Source: Oreohelix idahoensis (Eukaryota; Mollusca; Gastropoda; Stylommatophora; Oreohelicidae). Taken from it: DNA of 64,000 nucleotides. This document shows, in pieces, positions 42,468-51,999 of this stretch (position 1 is the first letter of the stretch; every line of letters begins with the position of its first letter). The notes below the pieces were generated by a model. The model did no database searches and was not told the DNA's origin. It was given only the letters and a program-made list of their open reading frames with translations. The stretch is from assembly GCA_024509875.1 (NCBI GenBank), contig JAMPIV010022935.1:496001-560000 (forward strand), read 5' to 3'. The translations under genes were made by a program, and so were the position numbers.

Positions 42468-43541
42468 TTTTGTCTAATTTATATGAGGTCCCACTTACCT
42501 AATCAAATATCACTTACTGAGGGTAACAATGTATCCTGTAATTAGCATGTGACAAGTTCCTGTCCAGAGAACTCGTATACCAATTATCATCAATGTCAGA
42601 AATATGTTATATTATTACCTAGCCATTAATTATTCATGCATTAAAATCATATAAGTAGAAAATACAAGATGTAGACAATGAGAATAATAGTTACAAAGAC
42701 AAGATACTAAGGAACAAATGAAAACATTCGCAGAATCAACTGAACAATAAAGTAGAACTAAAAAGTGAATGTTGCCAAGCAAGCAATGAAAACTGCGAGG
42801 GAAAAAATAACAAGACAAGTAACATCACAGTGTATAAATATAAAGTGTATAAAAATAAACGATAGTGAGGTTGAGGGTGACGTTTACGAACAAAATACAT
42901 CATGCAAATAAGGTACATATAAGAAATTACTACGGTAACAACAATAAAGACTTGACGTAACAGCTAAACAATTACTATTATAAGAAACAAGTAGCGATCA
43001 GAACTTCAGCAAGGTTTCTAGCCTTGAACTGGAATTATCGCTCAATTGAAACTTACAAACTAAATCCTACAGAACGTCTGACAAGAGCCCGAATTAGCTT
43101 CGAGATGAACCTCGTTTGTCAGATCGGCCTCCCTACCGCCCACATAGAACATGGAACATTGAACATGGAACACTAAAGCATATAGTGGACATATTAAGAA
43201 AGGCTCATCAATAACATGCAACAGTGGTACAGAGTACAAACAATCAGTGACCACTTATCTTTTTAAGAAGAAAAAATTCCCGGCCCTCGCAAAGCTAGCG
43301 ATGATGGTTCTCGGGTGTTGCATGTAGGTGCTTGAATACAGGACGTGATGCAGTCCAACGTTGATCTTTGCTATAGTTTGAACACCGGATCATTAAAGGT
43401 CAAGGAGGTTGACCGTTAAGAGACAAGTCGTGTCCTTGAAGTTATAAATTTGCTGTATCAGTTCTCGAAGCATGAGTTCTTGATTACAGAAAAAATTCTT
43501 ATCCCCTTTGACTTGGCCACCAGATGTAGGAAACTCTTACA
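42468..43541. other. Element D leader region
   Basis: It is non-coding between the gag-like start and the LTR on the minus strand. The putative primer-binding site is at 43522 reading leftward (TGGTGGCCAAGTC), two bases from the extended LTR edge at 43525. Confidence 0.55.
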
Positions 43542-44321
43542 TGTAGGAAATCTTCGTTTGTTGCGGGATGTTGGAATATAGATCTGTTGGTGTTCTTGAT
43601 TGGTACTACTGGCAAGGGCGATGCCAGAAAATGTCGGGCTTAAAGTCTCTATTGCCGACTTACGAATGTTCAACGCAAAATATATATAGTGAGCCGTGTA
43701 ACTCTATGGCCAACGAAGATAATGTCAACACGGTACAGTGACGACTGGCACGTCAATTAGATTGGAGCCAAGTATTAAAGTTGACGACATAATTTATTGT
43801 GCACTGACATGTACATTAACATCACAAAGTCAGACGACGTAGCATCATTATAATGGCATGGCATAAACGTTATGTATTCTGATCAATCATGGCTGATCAA
43901 TCATATAGAAGTAGGCATCAACATCAATAGTATAGATTACAGCATCGGGGCATCACAATTCATTGCATTTTCAATCATGAACTTGGTTGAAATCTTATAA
44001 CGGCCGACCTCTCAAGGACGGCGGTGAACTTCACGGCCAGTAATTCTATCATGCCTTTCAATACGGAGCTTGCCTACAACGCCAAGGGTTTTATTGAATA
44101 ACCCTCAAATATGTACGAAGAATAATCCCGATAATATTCGGTCAGGATCTGGATCCCACTAGCAACACAACATGGCATGTGTGTTGAAATACAGCCAGAT
44201 TATAATAAAAATGACGAAATTAGCATATTAAGAATATGCAACGAGCCCTGCACTGGCTAACATAGATACTCCCTATCAGGAGGTTTATAATCTCTACATG
44301 ACTGCTTCCCTCAATCCGGCA
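43542..44321 (-). repeat. Element D LTR, right copy (5' LTR in element orientation)
   Basis: It matches 26737-27516 with the same 780-bp length and one noticed difference (A versus G in GCGATxCC). Confidence 0.9.
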
Positions 44322-44593
44322 AGACTTACAAATCGGCTCCGTCTAGAGACAACCGTCTCAGGAAATAGGCATTAGGCATCCCCGTTTCATAACGTCCATC
44401 TTATTCTCCCTGAGCGCACCCGTTGCGCTTCTGTGTTCAACTTCGTGTCCAATCGCGCGTAGCTAAATAATAATATATATATTCTTAGCTGTGCTAAACA
44501 TTTAAAATTACGCGCGCAAAAAGAACGCAACAGCCCCACAACTCTCGTATCTCGTTTACAGGAAACGACTCTTGTAACGAGGAGCCTGAAAAA
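44322..44593 (+). other. Element A internal sequence resuming after element D
   Basis: It starts AGACTTACAAATCGG. There is no motif-bearing frame. It connects the protease-like frame (broken at about 26720) with the unknown frame at 44594. Confidence 0.5.
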
Positions 44594-45349
44594 TTGGCTA
44601 TATTTTCCAACACGTTTCACGGAACATTGGAACAAGTTACTGAGAGCTTTATCTCAGATAATCCGCGATCTAACGGGATCTTAAACCGTCCAGTGTCACT
44701 GCAGGACACATGTCAACTAGCGCCAGTAACTCTCACAGGGGAGGGCAAGGTTGAGAATTTTTTAAGAACCAGAGTTTTAGACGGAGGACTCTCTGGGACT
44801 ATACGGGCATCTCACAAACTTTCCAGGCCAGGAATTAGTGAGGAAAACTGCCTTATAACTTCGCAAGGAGCTATATTGGAGAGCTCTGTCCCGCGTCATA
44901 TTGATAGGGGAAGAGCGAGCCCAGAACCTCTGCCAGGGGCAGATTGTTCCTACCTTTCTTCAAAGGTAGAAGCTATTGAGATCGATCATGATTCAATAGA
45001 AACCCAGCAAGAAATCGGAGGCTCTACATCAGAGGAACCCGAGCCGTTACATCGTTCTCGCACTGTACCAGCGGTCACAAACCCGCTGATGCGCAGCGAG
45101 GAAGTCGCCATCGCCAGGCCGCCACAGCGCCAGCCGGTCACGTCAGCTGCCCAAGACAGCCTTTTGACGGTCATAGCAAGGGAAAGTTCAGACCCGCCAT
45201 TAGGCGGCACAGGTCAGAAGAGAGATCAATTCTCCCAATGGAGCATCGGAACCTGTTCAAGGAGAGGAAGAAGGAGGAAACGCAAGAGAGGAAGGTCGAA
45301 GAACACTGAAGAGGAAGAGGTAAGGACAGACAGCCATAGACAGAGTTAA
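44594..45349 (+). CDS. Element A unknown 251-codon frame near the 3' LTR
   Basis: I do not recognise this protein. The frame is open from ATG 44594 to 45349 and ends 66 bp before the 3' LTR, where some LTR elements have an extra gene. No signal peptide, membrane segment or cysteine pattern is visible, so nothing supports an envelope. It is polar, rich in S, P, R and E, and ends in a strongly basic stretch (RRGRRRKRKRGRSKN) that could be a nuclear localisation or RNA-binding segment. It could instead be the tail of the protease-like frame. It is intact, so possibly under constraint. Confidence 0.45.
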   Translation: MAIFSNTFHGTLEQVTESFISDNPRSNGILNRPVSLQDTCQLAPVTLTGEGKVENFLRTRVLDGGLSGTIRASHKLSRPGISEENCLITSQGAILESSVPRHIDRGRASPEPLPGADCSYLSSKVEAIEIDHDSIETQQEIGGSTSEEPEPLHRSRTVPAVTNPLMRSEEVAIARPPQRQPVTSAAQDSLLTVIARESSDPPLGGTGQKRDQFSQWSIGTCSRRGRRRKRKRGRSKNTEEEEVRTDSHRQS

Positions 45350-45401
45350 GGGCCAGTGTGAACACCAGAGATTTCAGTAATGAGATCGTTGCTCAATCTT
45401 C

Positions 45402-45415
45402 GAGGGTGGGAGTGA
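45402..45415 (+). promoter_or_regulatory. Polypurine tract of element A
   Basis: GAGGGTGGGAGTGA directly precedes the 3' LTR start TGTGACG. Confidence 0.7.
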
Positions 45416-47003
45416 TGTGACGAAAGTACTGAGATTCTGTCTTTCAAATGGCCCATGTCTTTTTCTCCTTGCAATTTGTTCACTATTTTTAGGAGGATTA
45501 CAGGTAATCCTTCTCCATGTTTCTTCTCCTTCTATTATTTACGTTTTCCAGAGTGAGATAACGGTGGAGTTTGATCTCATCTGCTTTATGGTTCTCCTTT
45601 ATGTGTTTAGAGTGTGTGTGTAGGGAATTGTTGTAGTAGTATTCTAGATTAAGACTATAGAGCCTTGATCAGATTTGCACCAGTTTGTGTTTCGTTTAAA
45701 GATATGGCAGGCAGCTAGACGCATTTTTCGGGATTTTATATATATAAATATATATTTCGGCCATTTTGCTTCAATTAGATAGCAGAGGGCAGAGCTTAAT
45801 CCCGATTCTTTGTCTAAATGCACGCAACACGCGCCAGCAGTAACCGGTTGCATCAGTATTGTTTACAATTCTGATTGGCTGAGATATAACGGCATTTGAA
45901 ATCATTGGATTAAAAATCGAAGCCGCGTATATGACGTCACGAGGTCAGCGTGCTGTTAGATGATTATAAATAGGGCCGTAATTTAATTCTCGGTCTCTTT
46001 AATGTAATTGCCAGCTGCGTACCAGAAACAAGTCGGTTCGCCTTCAGTGGGAATTCGAATTTGGTAAGCATAATTTTTGCGTGGTACTTTATTTTATGTT
46101 TCTAGTTCTAGGCCGATCAGTTAAGGTTTTTTTGGGCAGTTTAAGTTTAATATTAATTCTTATCGCCAGAGCCATCAAATACTATCTGAGTGATAGACAT
46201 GAGAAACTTAATAGGTCCATTTACTTCCTTATTGCAGGAATAACGGTATTTAAGATGGTTTGAAAGTTGAGTTGCCGCGGGCGTGCTTAGTATTATTGCA
46301 AAGCAGGTCTGTAGAGAAACCCGCATCGGCGAATTTTATTAATTTACAGAATGACGGGAGCGTGTGTATTTGTGATTTTATTGAGAGTTTAATGCTGCTA
46401 GCTATTTATATAGTTACAGCTGATTGTGTACTTAGAGTTTATATTAGAGTTTAGAATAGCTAGTTTGGAGTGGAGGCTCGGCATCTGAGACCCCACCCAG
46501 TGCAGTGTAGTTTATTTCATTTAATCTTACCTTCTCTCTCCATACAGGTGAAACTTGTGGGTGACGGGTTGGGTTATGATGATACAACATTTGTAATTTT
46601 TCCTGAATTTGTTTGTTTCAGGAGTGCTTACACTGCAATTTTATGTATTTGACATGTATATGAGTTTTGTTTATAGAGGTAAATAAAACTTGTACCTTTA
46701 GAGTCTGGATCAGTCATTTCATTTACGTACAGTAGCTATCTGTTGTCTGTATCGTGGTGTATGTGAATCATACTTGAACCTTATCCCCTTAGGGTAGTTA
46801 GAGGTGGTCGAGGCCATAGCAATTAAGACGTCCGAAGTGGTGAGGAAAGAATCAACCTCGGTTCTCAACCTCGGAGCCAATGGTCTCAACTTTCACATTT
46901 GTACTGTTATTTTCCATCTGAATCTATCCTTTCAGTCTTTCTTCTTACTAGTGTCTTGTCACTATATGTAGACAGTCTCTAGTCTTAAAACCATTTCGTG
47001 ACA
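45416..47003 (+). repeat. Element A right (3') LTR, 1588 bp
   Basis: It matches the left LTR except for the missing 1272-bp block (junction at 46418/46419, CA present at both edges in the left copy) and the absent SINE (empty site at about 46675-46680). CRE at 45932-45939 and TATA at 45965-45972 are kept. Confidence 0.9.
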
Positions 47004-47132
47004 GTCGTAGGGTGGTAGCAGACAGGTACCCTGAGAACAAGTTCATCAACAATTAGACTCAGGGACTTGCATAGCTGACCTCACATCTGTAGACAATTAA
47101 TACTTAACCTTATAACATCAAAACCCACCACA
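47004..47132 (+). repeat. Duplicated GTCGT of element A and second part of the C1 5' LTR
   Basis: 47004-47008 is the second GTCGT. From 47009 the C LTR continues (AGGGTGGTAGCAGAC) to its proposed end ACCACA at 47132. The LTR end is set by the terminal CA and the primer site five bases later, not by a flank comparison. Confidence 0.75.
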
Positions 47133-47137
47133 TATAT

Positions 47138-47157
47138 TGGGACGCTCGCTCCGGGAT
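47138..47157 (+). promoter_or_regulatory. Putative primer-binding site of C1
   Basis: TGGGACGCTCGCTCCGGGAT lies five bases after the LTR end. It recalls, with small changes, the proline-tRNA type of site. The same site follows each other C LTR (54056, 60973). Confidence 0.6.
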
Positions 47158-47283
47158 TTCAAAATTGTAAAAGTAAATAAATGTGAGAGTTAGGTGAACT
47201 ATCACTGCCCATTGTTATTGTGTTAATTAGAAATATTTGTTGGTTATTTTGATTAGTTAATCATATTTATTACTAGCAATAGG

Positions 47284-48623
47284 ATGGCAGACTTGGCCAA
47301 ATTCAGATCTGCTGTTGTGCAGGCTGCGAAGGAAATGGGAATGGAGGGGCAAGGTCTGATTGCATACGTAACAGCAGAATGTGATAAGTTTATTGAAAGA
47401 GGGGATAAGAAATTAGCAGAGGAGAAAAGAATTTTATTAGAAGATGATAGGGAAGCTAAGAAACTAGAGGCTGATAGGGAGGCCGAAATAAAAAGGTTGC
47501 AGTTGGAGGAGAAGAGATTGGAGGCTGAGGAAAAACGATTACAGATGGAGGCTGAAAAGGAGGAAACACGATTACAGAGGGAACATGAGCTACGACTAAG
47601 GGAGTTAGAGTTGCAAGGCCATGCTCCTGAAAATGGTAACAGCCCATCTACCTCCGACTCTGCTGCAAGCCAGATGGCCTCCAACTCAGCCATGAGTTTT
47701 CATTTAGACCCTTTTGTCGAAAAAGATGATGACATAGAGGCATTTCTAAGTAGATTTGAGGCACTAGCTACAACTTATGGGTTGGAAAAAGAAAAGTGGA
47801 GTCTGAAAATATCCCAAGGGCTTAGGGGAACCTCGTATGAGGTATTTTCAAAGATGAGTAAGGAAGATCAGGAAGACTATGACATTCTAAAACAGGCTCT
47901 CCTGATTAGGTATGAAAAGAATAGTGAATTTTACCGAAAAAATTTAGAAATGCTAAACTACTTACTGGGGAGACTTACCACCAGTTCTCTGCACACCTGG
48001 AGACATACTTGGAGAAATGGACGGCTCTGGGGAAAACCCAAGATTTAAAGGAAATGATTATGATGGAACAGTTAACTCTTTCAGTCCCAAGCAAAAAAGT
48101 GGGTTTGGCCCAAACAAAAATGGCCATACCAGTATGTTTTTATTGTTTTTGTTTGGAAATAATTTTTTTTTAAATGTTCATATTCATAAATAACAAAAGT
48201 CCATAATGGATGGCTATACTTTAAGAAAATAGCGTTTTTGAGTTGTCAAAATTAGAAAACAGCCCTAGAAAGGATCAAGAGATACGAAAGCCAGTATACT
48301 GTTGATTGGGCCAAATGGGTCTAGCGGGAAGTACAGTATACTGGCTCTTGGGGCTTAAAGAGTTAAGAGAGTCCATGGCTCCAGACTTGAGAAAATTTCT
48401 CACGGAACAGGGTGCTGAGAGACTGGGGGGGGAGATTCTTAATGTGGCGGAACGCTATCAGGCAGCCCAGTCTGAGATAGCAGGAATGAAGAAGAAGCAA
48501 TTAGACCATAATAAAGGGCCCCTGAACCAAACCCAAAATAAATTTGAAAATAGGGACAGATATAACAAAGGTAAACCCAACTATGATAGGCCAACGTATG
48601 ATCAACGTGACAGGAACCCGTAG
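47284..48623 (+). pseudogene. gag: C1 Gag, broken by a frameshift, an insertion and a TAG
   Basis: The frame from ATG 47284 (MADLAKFRSAVVQAAKEMGM) has the N-terminal helix, a charged coiled coil (REAEIKRLQLEEKRLEAEEK) and the capsid-like SRFEALATTYGLEKEKWSLK, LRGTSYEVFSKMSKEDQEDY. At about 47970 one base is missing: the capsid continues in another frame (HLETYLEKWTALGK) while the first frame ends at 48048. A block of about 268 bp (48090-48357) then interrupts it, after which LKELRESMAPDLRKFLTEQG and ILNVAERYQAAQSEIAG resume in the frame that leads to pol. TAG at 48621-48623 stops it before the zinc knuckle, a C-x3-C-x4-H-x4-C form at 48654-48698. Confidence 0.8.
48090..48357. repeat. Non-coding insertion with a 13-bp perfect hairpin in gag, C1 copy
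   Basis: The block splits the capsid coding region and is absent from the expected protein. Its end contains GCCAGTATACTGT (48290-48302) and its exact inverse ACAGTATACTGGC (48333-48345). Its edges read AAGC at the left and GCTT at the right. It could be a small non-autonomous DNA transposon. It is present in all three C copies. Confidence 0.55.
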
Positions 48624-48731
48624 TTCAATGAAAGGAAACCTCTCAACCAAGAAAGGAAATGTTTTAAATGGTGTAAGAGGGACACTCATGACACCAAAGA
48701 CTGTAAAAAGAAACCTCCTCACTTTGCTGCA

Positions 48732-51700
48732 ATGAAAACGGGGAACAAGGGTTTAAAGGACAAACCTACTGGACAGCAGGAACCTTATCACCCCCCAGTT
48801 TGTGAAGATGTTGTATGCAATGGGGCCACCATTAGGTGCCTTTATGATACAGGATTGGATTTTGACTCAGTCGTGAGCTCTCACCTGGTGCACCCAGATC
48901 AATACACCACGGAAACAGTGGAGATCCAAGGGGCAACCAAGGACGTAGAAGCCATGACACTTCCCATTGCCAGAATAAGTGTAAAAACTCGCTATGTGGA
49001 AGGAGTGATTAGAGCAGCAGTGATAAACGAACCAATCTACCCTCTGATATTGGGGTGTAAGTACGTCTTCTTGGGAAATTCCAAAAGACCTATGGTCATG
49101 GCAACAGTACAGACCAGGTCACAGCCAAGGAAGGAGGAGGATAATCCAATAAATACTCATCCAGAGGAGATGAGGAAGGCACAGGCTGAGGATATGTCAC
49201 TCAAGCCGTGTTTTAAGAAATTGCCTAAATGCCATACACCTCCAAACAAAGGAGACTACTATATGAAGAATACACTGATCTATAGGAAGGCTGGAACTGG
49301 ATCCAATGGTCATGGACAGCTGGTACTTCCCACTTCATATAGGGAGAAAGTGATGGAGTTAGGACATGCGATTCCCTTCAGTGGTCATATGGGGATCAGC
49401 GCCACAGGACAGCGTATAGCTTGTCATTATTTCTGGCCAGGAATAACGGAAGATATAAAACGATATGTCAAATCCTGTCCAGAATGTCAAAGGGTAGCTC
49501 CAAAGCATTGGACTGCTCCTGCAACCTTAGGAGAGATGCCCATAGTGGGAACCCCTTTCGAAAGGGTTGCCGTGGATATTGTGGGACCTCTCACACGTAC
49601 CAAGAGGAGGAACAGTTACATTCTTACTCTGGTGGACACTTGTTCTATGTGGGGAGAGGCGGTAGCCTTGTCATCAATCGACTCGAAGCATGTGGCAGAG
49701 GCATTACTCACGATATTCACACGGTTAGGATTTCCCCACCAAATCTTGACTGATAACGGCTCACAGTTCAAGGGGAGACTAACGGAAGAAGTTTTCAGGA
49801 TATTCCAAGCCAAGCACTTTCATTGTAGTCCGTATCACCCCCAAGGGAACGGCCAGGTAGAAAAGTTCAACGGGACACTCATTTCTATCCTGCGAAAGCT
49901 GGCCCATGAAAAACCTGATACGTGGGATCAATATTTGCCCGCTGCGTTGTTTGCTTATCGGGAAGTCCCACATAGTTCAACCGGAATGGCCCCGGCCACA
50001 TTGTTGTTCGGAAGGCCAATAAAAGGTCCACTGGAAGCCTTATTGAGGACGTGGACAGATGAGAAGGCAGAAGAGACTGTTACCTCATCATATCAGTATG
50101 TGAACGAGCTGACCACTCGTCTCAAAGCTGGCTGGAAACTCGCTAATGATAATCTAAGACAAGCCAGGAAGAAACATGCTGCATACTATAATAAGAAAGC
50201 GAAGGATAGAGAACTAGCTGTGGGGGAGAAGGTGCTTCTTCTACTACCCGTCAGCAGTAACAAATTGCAAATTGGATGGCAAGGTCCATACACGATTCTA
50301 GAAAAGGTGTCTAGAACTAATTATAGGATAGATAAGAAAGGGAAAGAGAAAATCTATCATGTGAACCTCCTAAAGAAGTATCTGGATAGACAAAACCAGG
50401 AAGGGATACATTTAATGACCTTGGCTATCGCAACGGAGATGAAAAACGAACCACTCGCCTCTCACGAATACCCCCTAAAACCCTGTGAAACACCTGCACA
50501 GGTCAAAGTCAGTAAACACTTGACGAAAAATCAGACGGAGCGGATTCAAAAGGTTCTGGAAAATCATACGGACGTGTTAACGGACAAACCGGGGCACACC
50601 AATTTGTTGGAATATGACATGAAACTATTAGACCCAACACCCATCTGTATGAGAGCCTATTCTATCCCATTCGCTAAAGAAAAAGCTTTGAAAGAGGAGA
50701 TAGATTACTTGTTAAAAGAAGGGATTATTTCTCACAGTGAATCTCCTTATAGCTCTAGTGTGGTTTTGTTGAGGAAACCATCTGGGGAACATAGACTGTG
50801 TATAGATTACAGGAAACTGAATGCTGTCACAGAAAGTCAGGTGTATCCATTACCTGATACTAATCAACTATTTGCCAGGCTTAACAAAGCAAAATACTTT
50901 TCTAAGGTGGATCTTAGCAAAGGCTATTATCAGATTCCAGTAAAGCCTGAGGTTCGACCTTATTTAGCCTTTAGCACATCGGAAGGTCATTATGAGTTCA
51001 ACATGTTGCCGTTTGGGTTGAAAAAAGCCCCGAGTGTGTTTTCTAGGATGATGCGAAACTTGTTGGATCCACTAAAAAATCCATGCATTACGAATTTCAA
51101 GGATGATATCCTCATCGCAACTGAGACATTTGAAGAACATGTTAACTCTTTGGATATGCTCTTCAATAGACTCAGAGAGGCAAACTTGACTGCTAGACCA
51201 ACAAAATGTTGTATTGGATGCAAAGAGTTGGAATTCTTGGGACATACGGTACATCAGGGTAGCATGACCCCTGACCCCAAGAACCTGGAAAAATTGCAGA
51301 GAGCACCGAGACCCCAGACTAAGAAGGATGTGCGATCCTGTGTGTCACTGTGTGGGTTTTACCAAAAGTACATAAAAAATTTTAACTCTATATGTGCTCC
51401 TCTGACCAATTTAACGCGTAAGGGAAAACGTGATAACATTGAATGGTCAGCACAGTGCGAATTGGCATACAATGAGTTAAAGGAAAAACTCACCAGCAAG
51501 CCTATATTGAAATTACCTGATTTGAGTCAGGAATTTGTGGTAAGAACGGACGCAAGTAATGTGGGATTAGGGGCCACATTGTTACAAAGGTCCACTTCAC
51601 CAGATGGGGAATTGAACCCAGTTGCTTATGCCAGCTGCAAACTAAACAAAGCGGAACAAAACTATTCAACAAGTGAAAAAGAATGTCTAGCTTTAGTCTG

Positions 51701-51938
51701 GGCTATAAAGAAGTTCCAGATCTATCTTTATGGTAGAACATTCGTGGTACAAACAGATCACCAGCCGTTAGTATTTTTGGCACAGGCCAAACATGGAAAT
51801 GCTCGTTTATTGAGGTGGTCGTTGCTCATCCAACCTTATTCGTTTACTATTGAATACATTCCTGGTTCGCAAAATGTGGGAGCAGATTTCTTGAGTAGGC
51901 ACCCGTTTGACGAAAATCAGGACATTAAAAAAGGCTAG
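48732..51938 (+). CDS. pol: C1 Pol: protease, integrase, reverse transcriptase, RNase H
   Basis: The 1068-codon frame is intact and in phase with the end of gag. ATG 48732 is only the first Met after the TAG; the true protein probably begins in gag. Protease: CLYDTGLD with D-T-G at 39-41, and YPLILGCKYV. Integrase: H212, H219, C249 and C252 zinc finger; D282, D341 and E377, a DD35E triad; GWQGPYTILEKV at about 515-526. RT: SPYSSSVVLLRKPSGEHRLC, KVDLSKGYYQIP (D727), MLPFGLKKAPSVF and NFKDDILIA (D791, D792). RNase H: D940, E984, D1009 and D1052. Integrase before RT is the Gmr1-like order. All catalytic residues are present. Confidence 0.92.
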   Translation: MKTGNKGLKDKPTGQQEPYHPPVCEDVVCNGATIRCLYDTGLDFDSVVSSHLVHPDQYTTETVEIQGATKDVEAMTLPIARISVKTRYVEGVIRAAVINEPIYPLILGCKYVFLGNSKRPMVMATVQTRSQPRKEEDNPINTHPEEMRKAQAEDMSLKPCFKKLPKCHTPPNKGDYYMKNTLIYRKAGTGSNGHGQLVLPTSYREKVMELGHAIPFSGHMGISATGQRIACHYFWPGITEDIKRYVKSCPECQRVAPKHWTAPATLGEMPIVGTPFERVAVDIVGPLTRTKRRNSYILTLVDTCSMWGEAVALSSIDSKHVAEALLTIFTRLGFPHQILTDNGSQFKGRLTEEVFRIFQAKHFHCSPYHPQGNGQVEKFNGTLISILRKLAHEKPDTWDQYLPAALFAYREVPHSSTGMAPATLLFGRPIKGPLEALLRTWTDEKAEETVTSSYQYVNELTTRLKAGWKLANDNLRQARKKHAAYYNKKAKDRELAVGEKVLLLLPVSSNKLQIGWQGPYTILEKVSRTNYRIDKKGKEKIYHVNLLKKYLDRQNQEGIHLMTLAIATEMKNEPLASHEYPLKPCETPAQVKVSKHLTKNQTERIQKVLENHTDVLTDKPGHTNLLEYDMKLLDPTPICMRAYSIPFAKEKALKEEIDYLLKEGIISHSESPYSSSVVLLRKPSGEHRLCIDYRKLNAVTESQVYPLPDTNQLFARLNKAKYFSKVDLSKGYYQIPVKPEVRPYLAFSTSEGHYEFNMLPFGLKKAPSVFSRMMRNLLDPLKNPCITNFKDDILIATETFEEHVNSLDMLFNRLREANLTARPTKCCIGCKELEFLGHTVHQGSMTPDPKNLEKLQRAPRPQTKKDVRSCVSLCGFYQKYIKNFNSICAPLTNLTRKGKRDNIEWSAQCELAYNELKEKLTSKPILKLPDLSQEFVVRTDASNVGLGATLLQRSTSPDGELNPVAYASCKLNKAEQNYSTSEKECLALVWAIKKFQIYLYGRTFVVQTDHQPLVFLAQAKHGNARLLRWSLLIQPYSFTIEYIPGSQNVGADFLSRHPFDENQDIKKG

Positions 51939-51999
51939 AGAGCAATTTGATCTATGTGTATCGCGGATTATAAACTTGCTTCAGAAAGCATGTTCTAAA

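Larger units (their letters stand above)
26721..44321 (-). mobile_element. LTR element D (minus strand), non-autonomous, split by a DNA transposon
   Basis: Two 780-bp near-identical LTRs lie at 26737-27516 and 43542-44321; only one base difference was noticed. A further 16-17 bp (26721-26736 and 43525-43541) are similar but with three differences, and may be the true LTR edge. On the minus strand, two bases inside the right LTR, a putative primer site TGGTGGCCA begins at 43522. The structural frames at 42467-40601 are also minus. No protease, integrase, RT or RNase H was found in the about 4.8 kb of D internal sequence. No clean target duplication was found (AAAC left, AGAC right). It sits inside element A. 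Confidence 0.75.
21014..47003 (+). mobile_element. LTR retrotransposon A (gag and protease only), split by element D
   Basis: It has LTRs at 21014-24234 and 45416-47003, both TGTGACGAAA ... TTTCGTGACA, and perfect 5-bp flanking duplications GTCGT (21009-21013 and 47004-47008). The uninterrupted target is visible in the other C LTRs (near 53923 and 60840), which confirms the insertion site. Excluding element D the internal region is only about 3.6 kb. It has a gag frame, a protease frame after one TAG, and a 251-codon unknown frame, but no integrase, RT or RNase H. A therefore looks like a non-autonomous derivative of a gypsy-type element. Confidence 0.85.

Noticed and set aside
44594..45349. 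Envelope gene of element A
   Set aside because: There is no signal peptide, membrane segment, cleavage site or cysteine pattern; left as unknown.
47133..47283. Later end for the C LTR, closer to gag
   Set aside because: The array lacks an outer right flank in the window, so the end rests on ACCACA followed by a TGGGACGC primer site; no better CA-plus-primer pair was seen downstream.
48732..51938. Host-domesticated integrase or polymerase gene
   Set aside because: The frame is flanked by LTRs, primer site and polypurine tract and is repeated in tandem, so it is element coding sequence.
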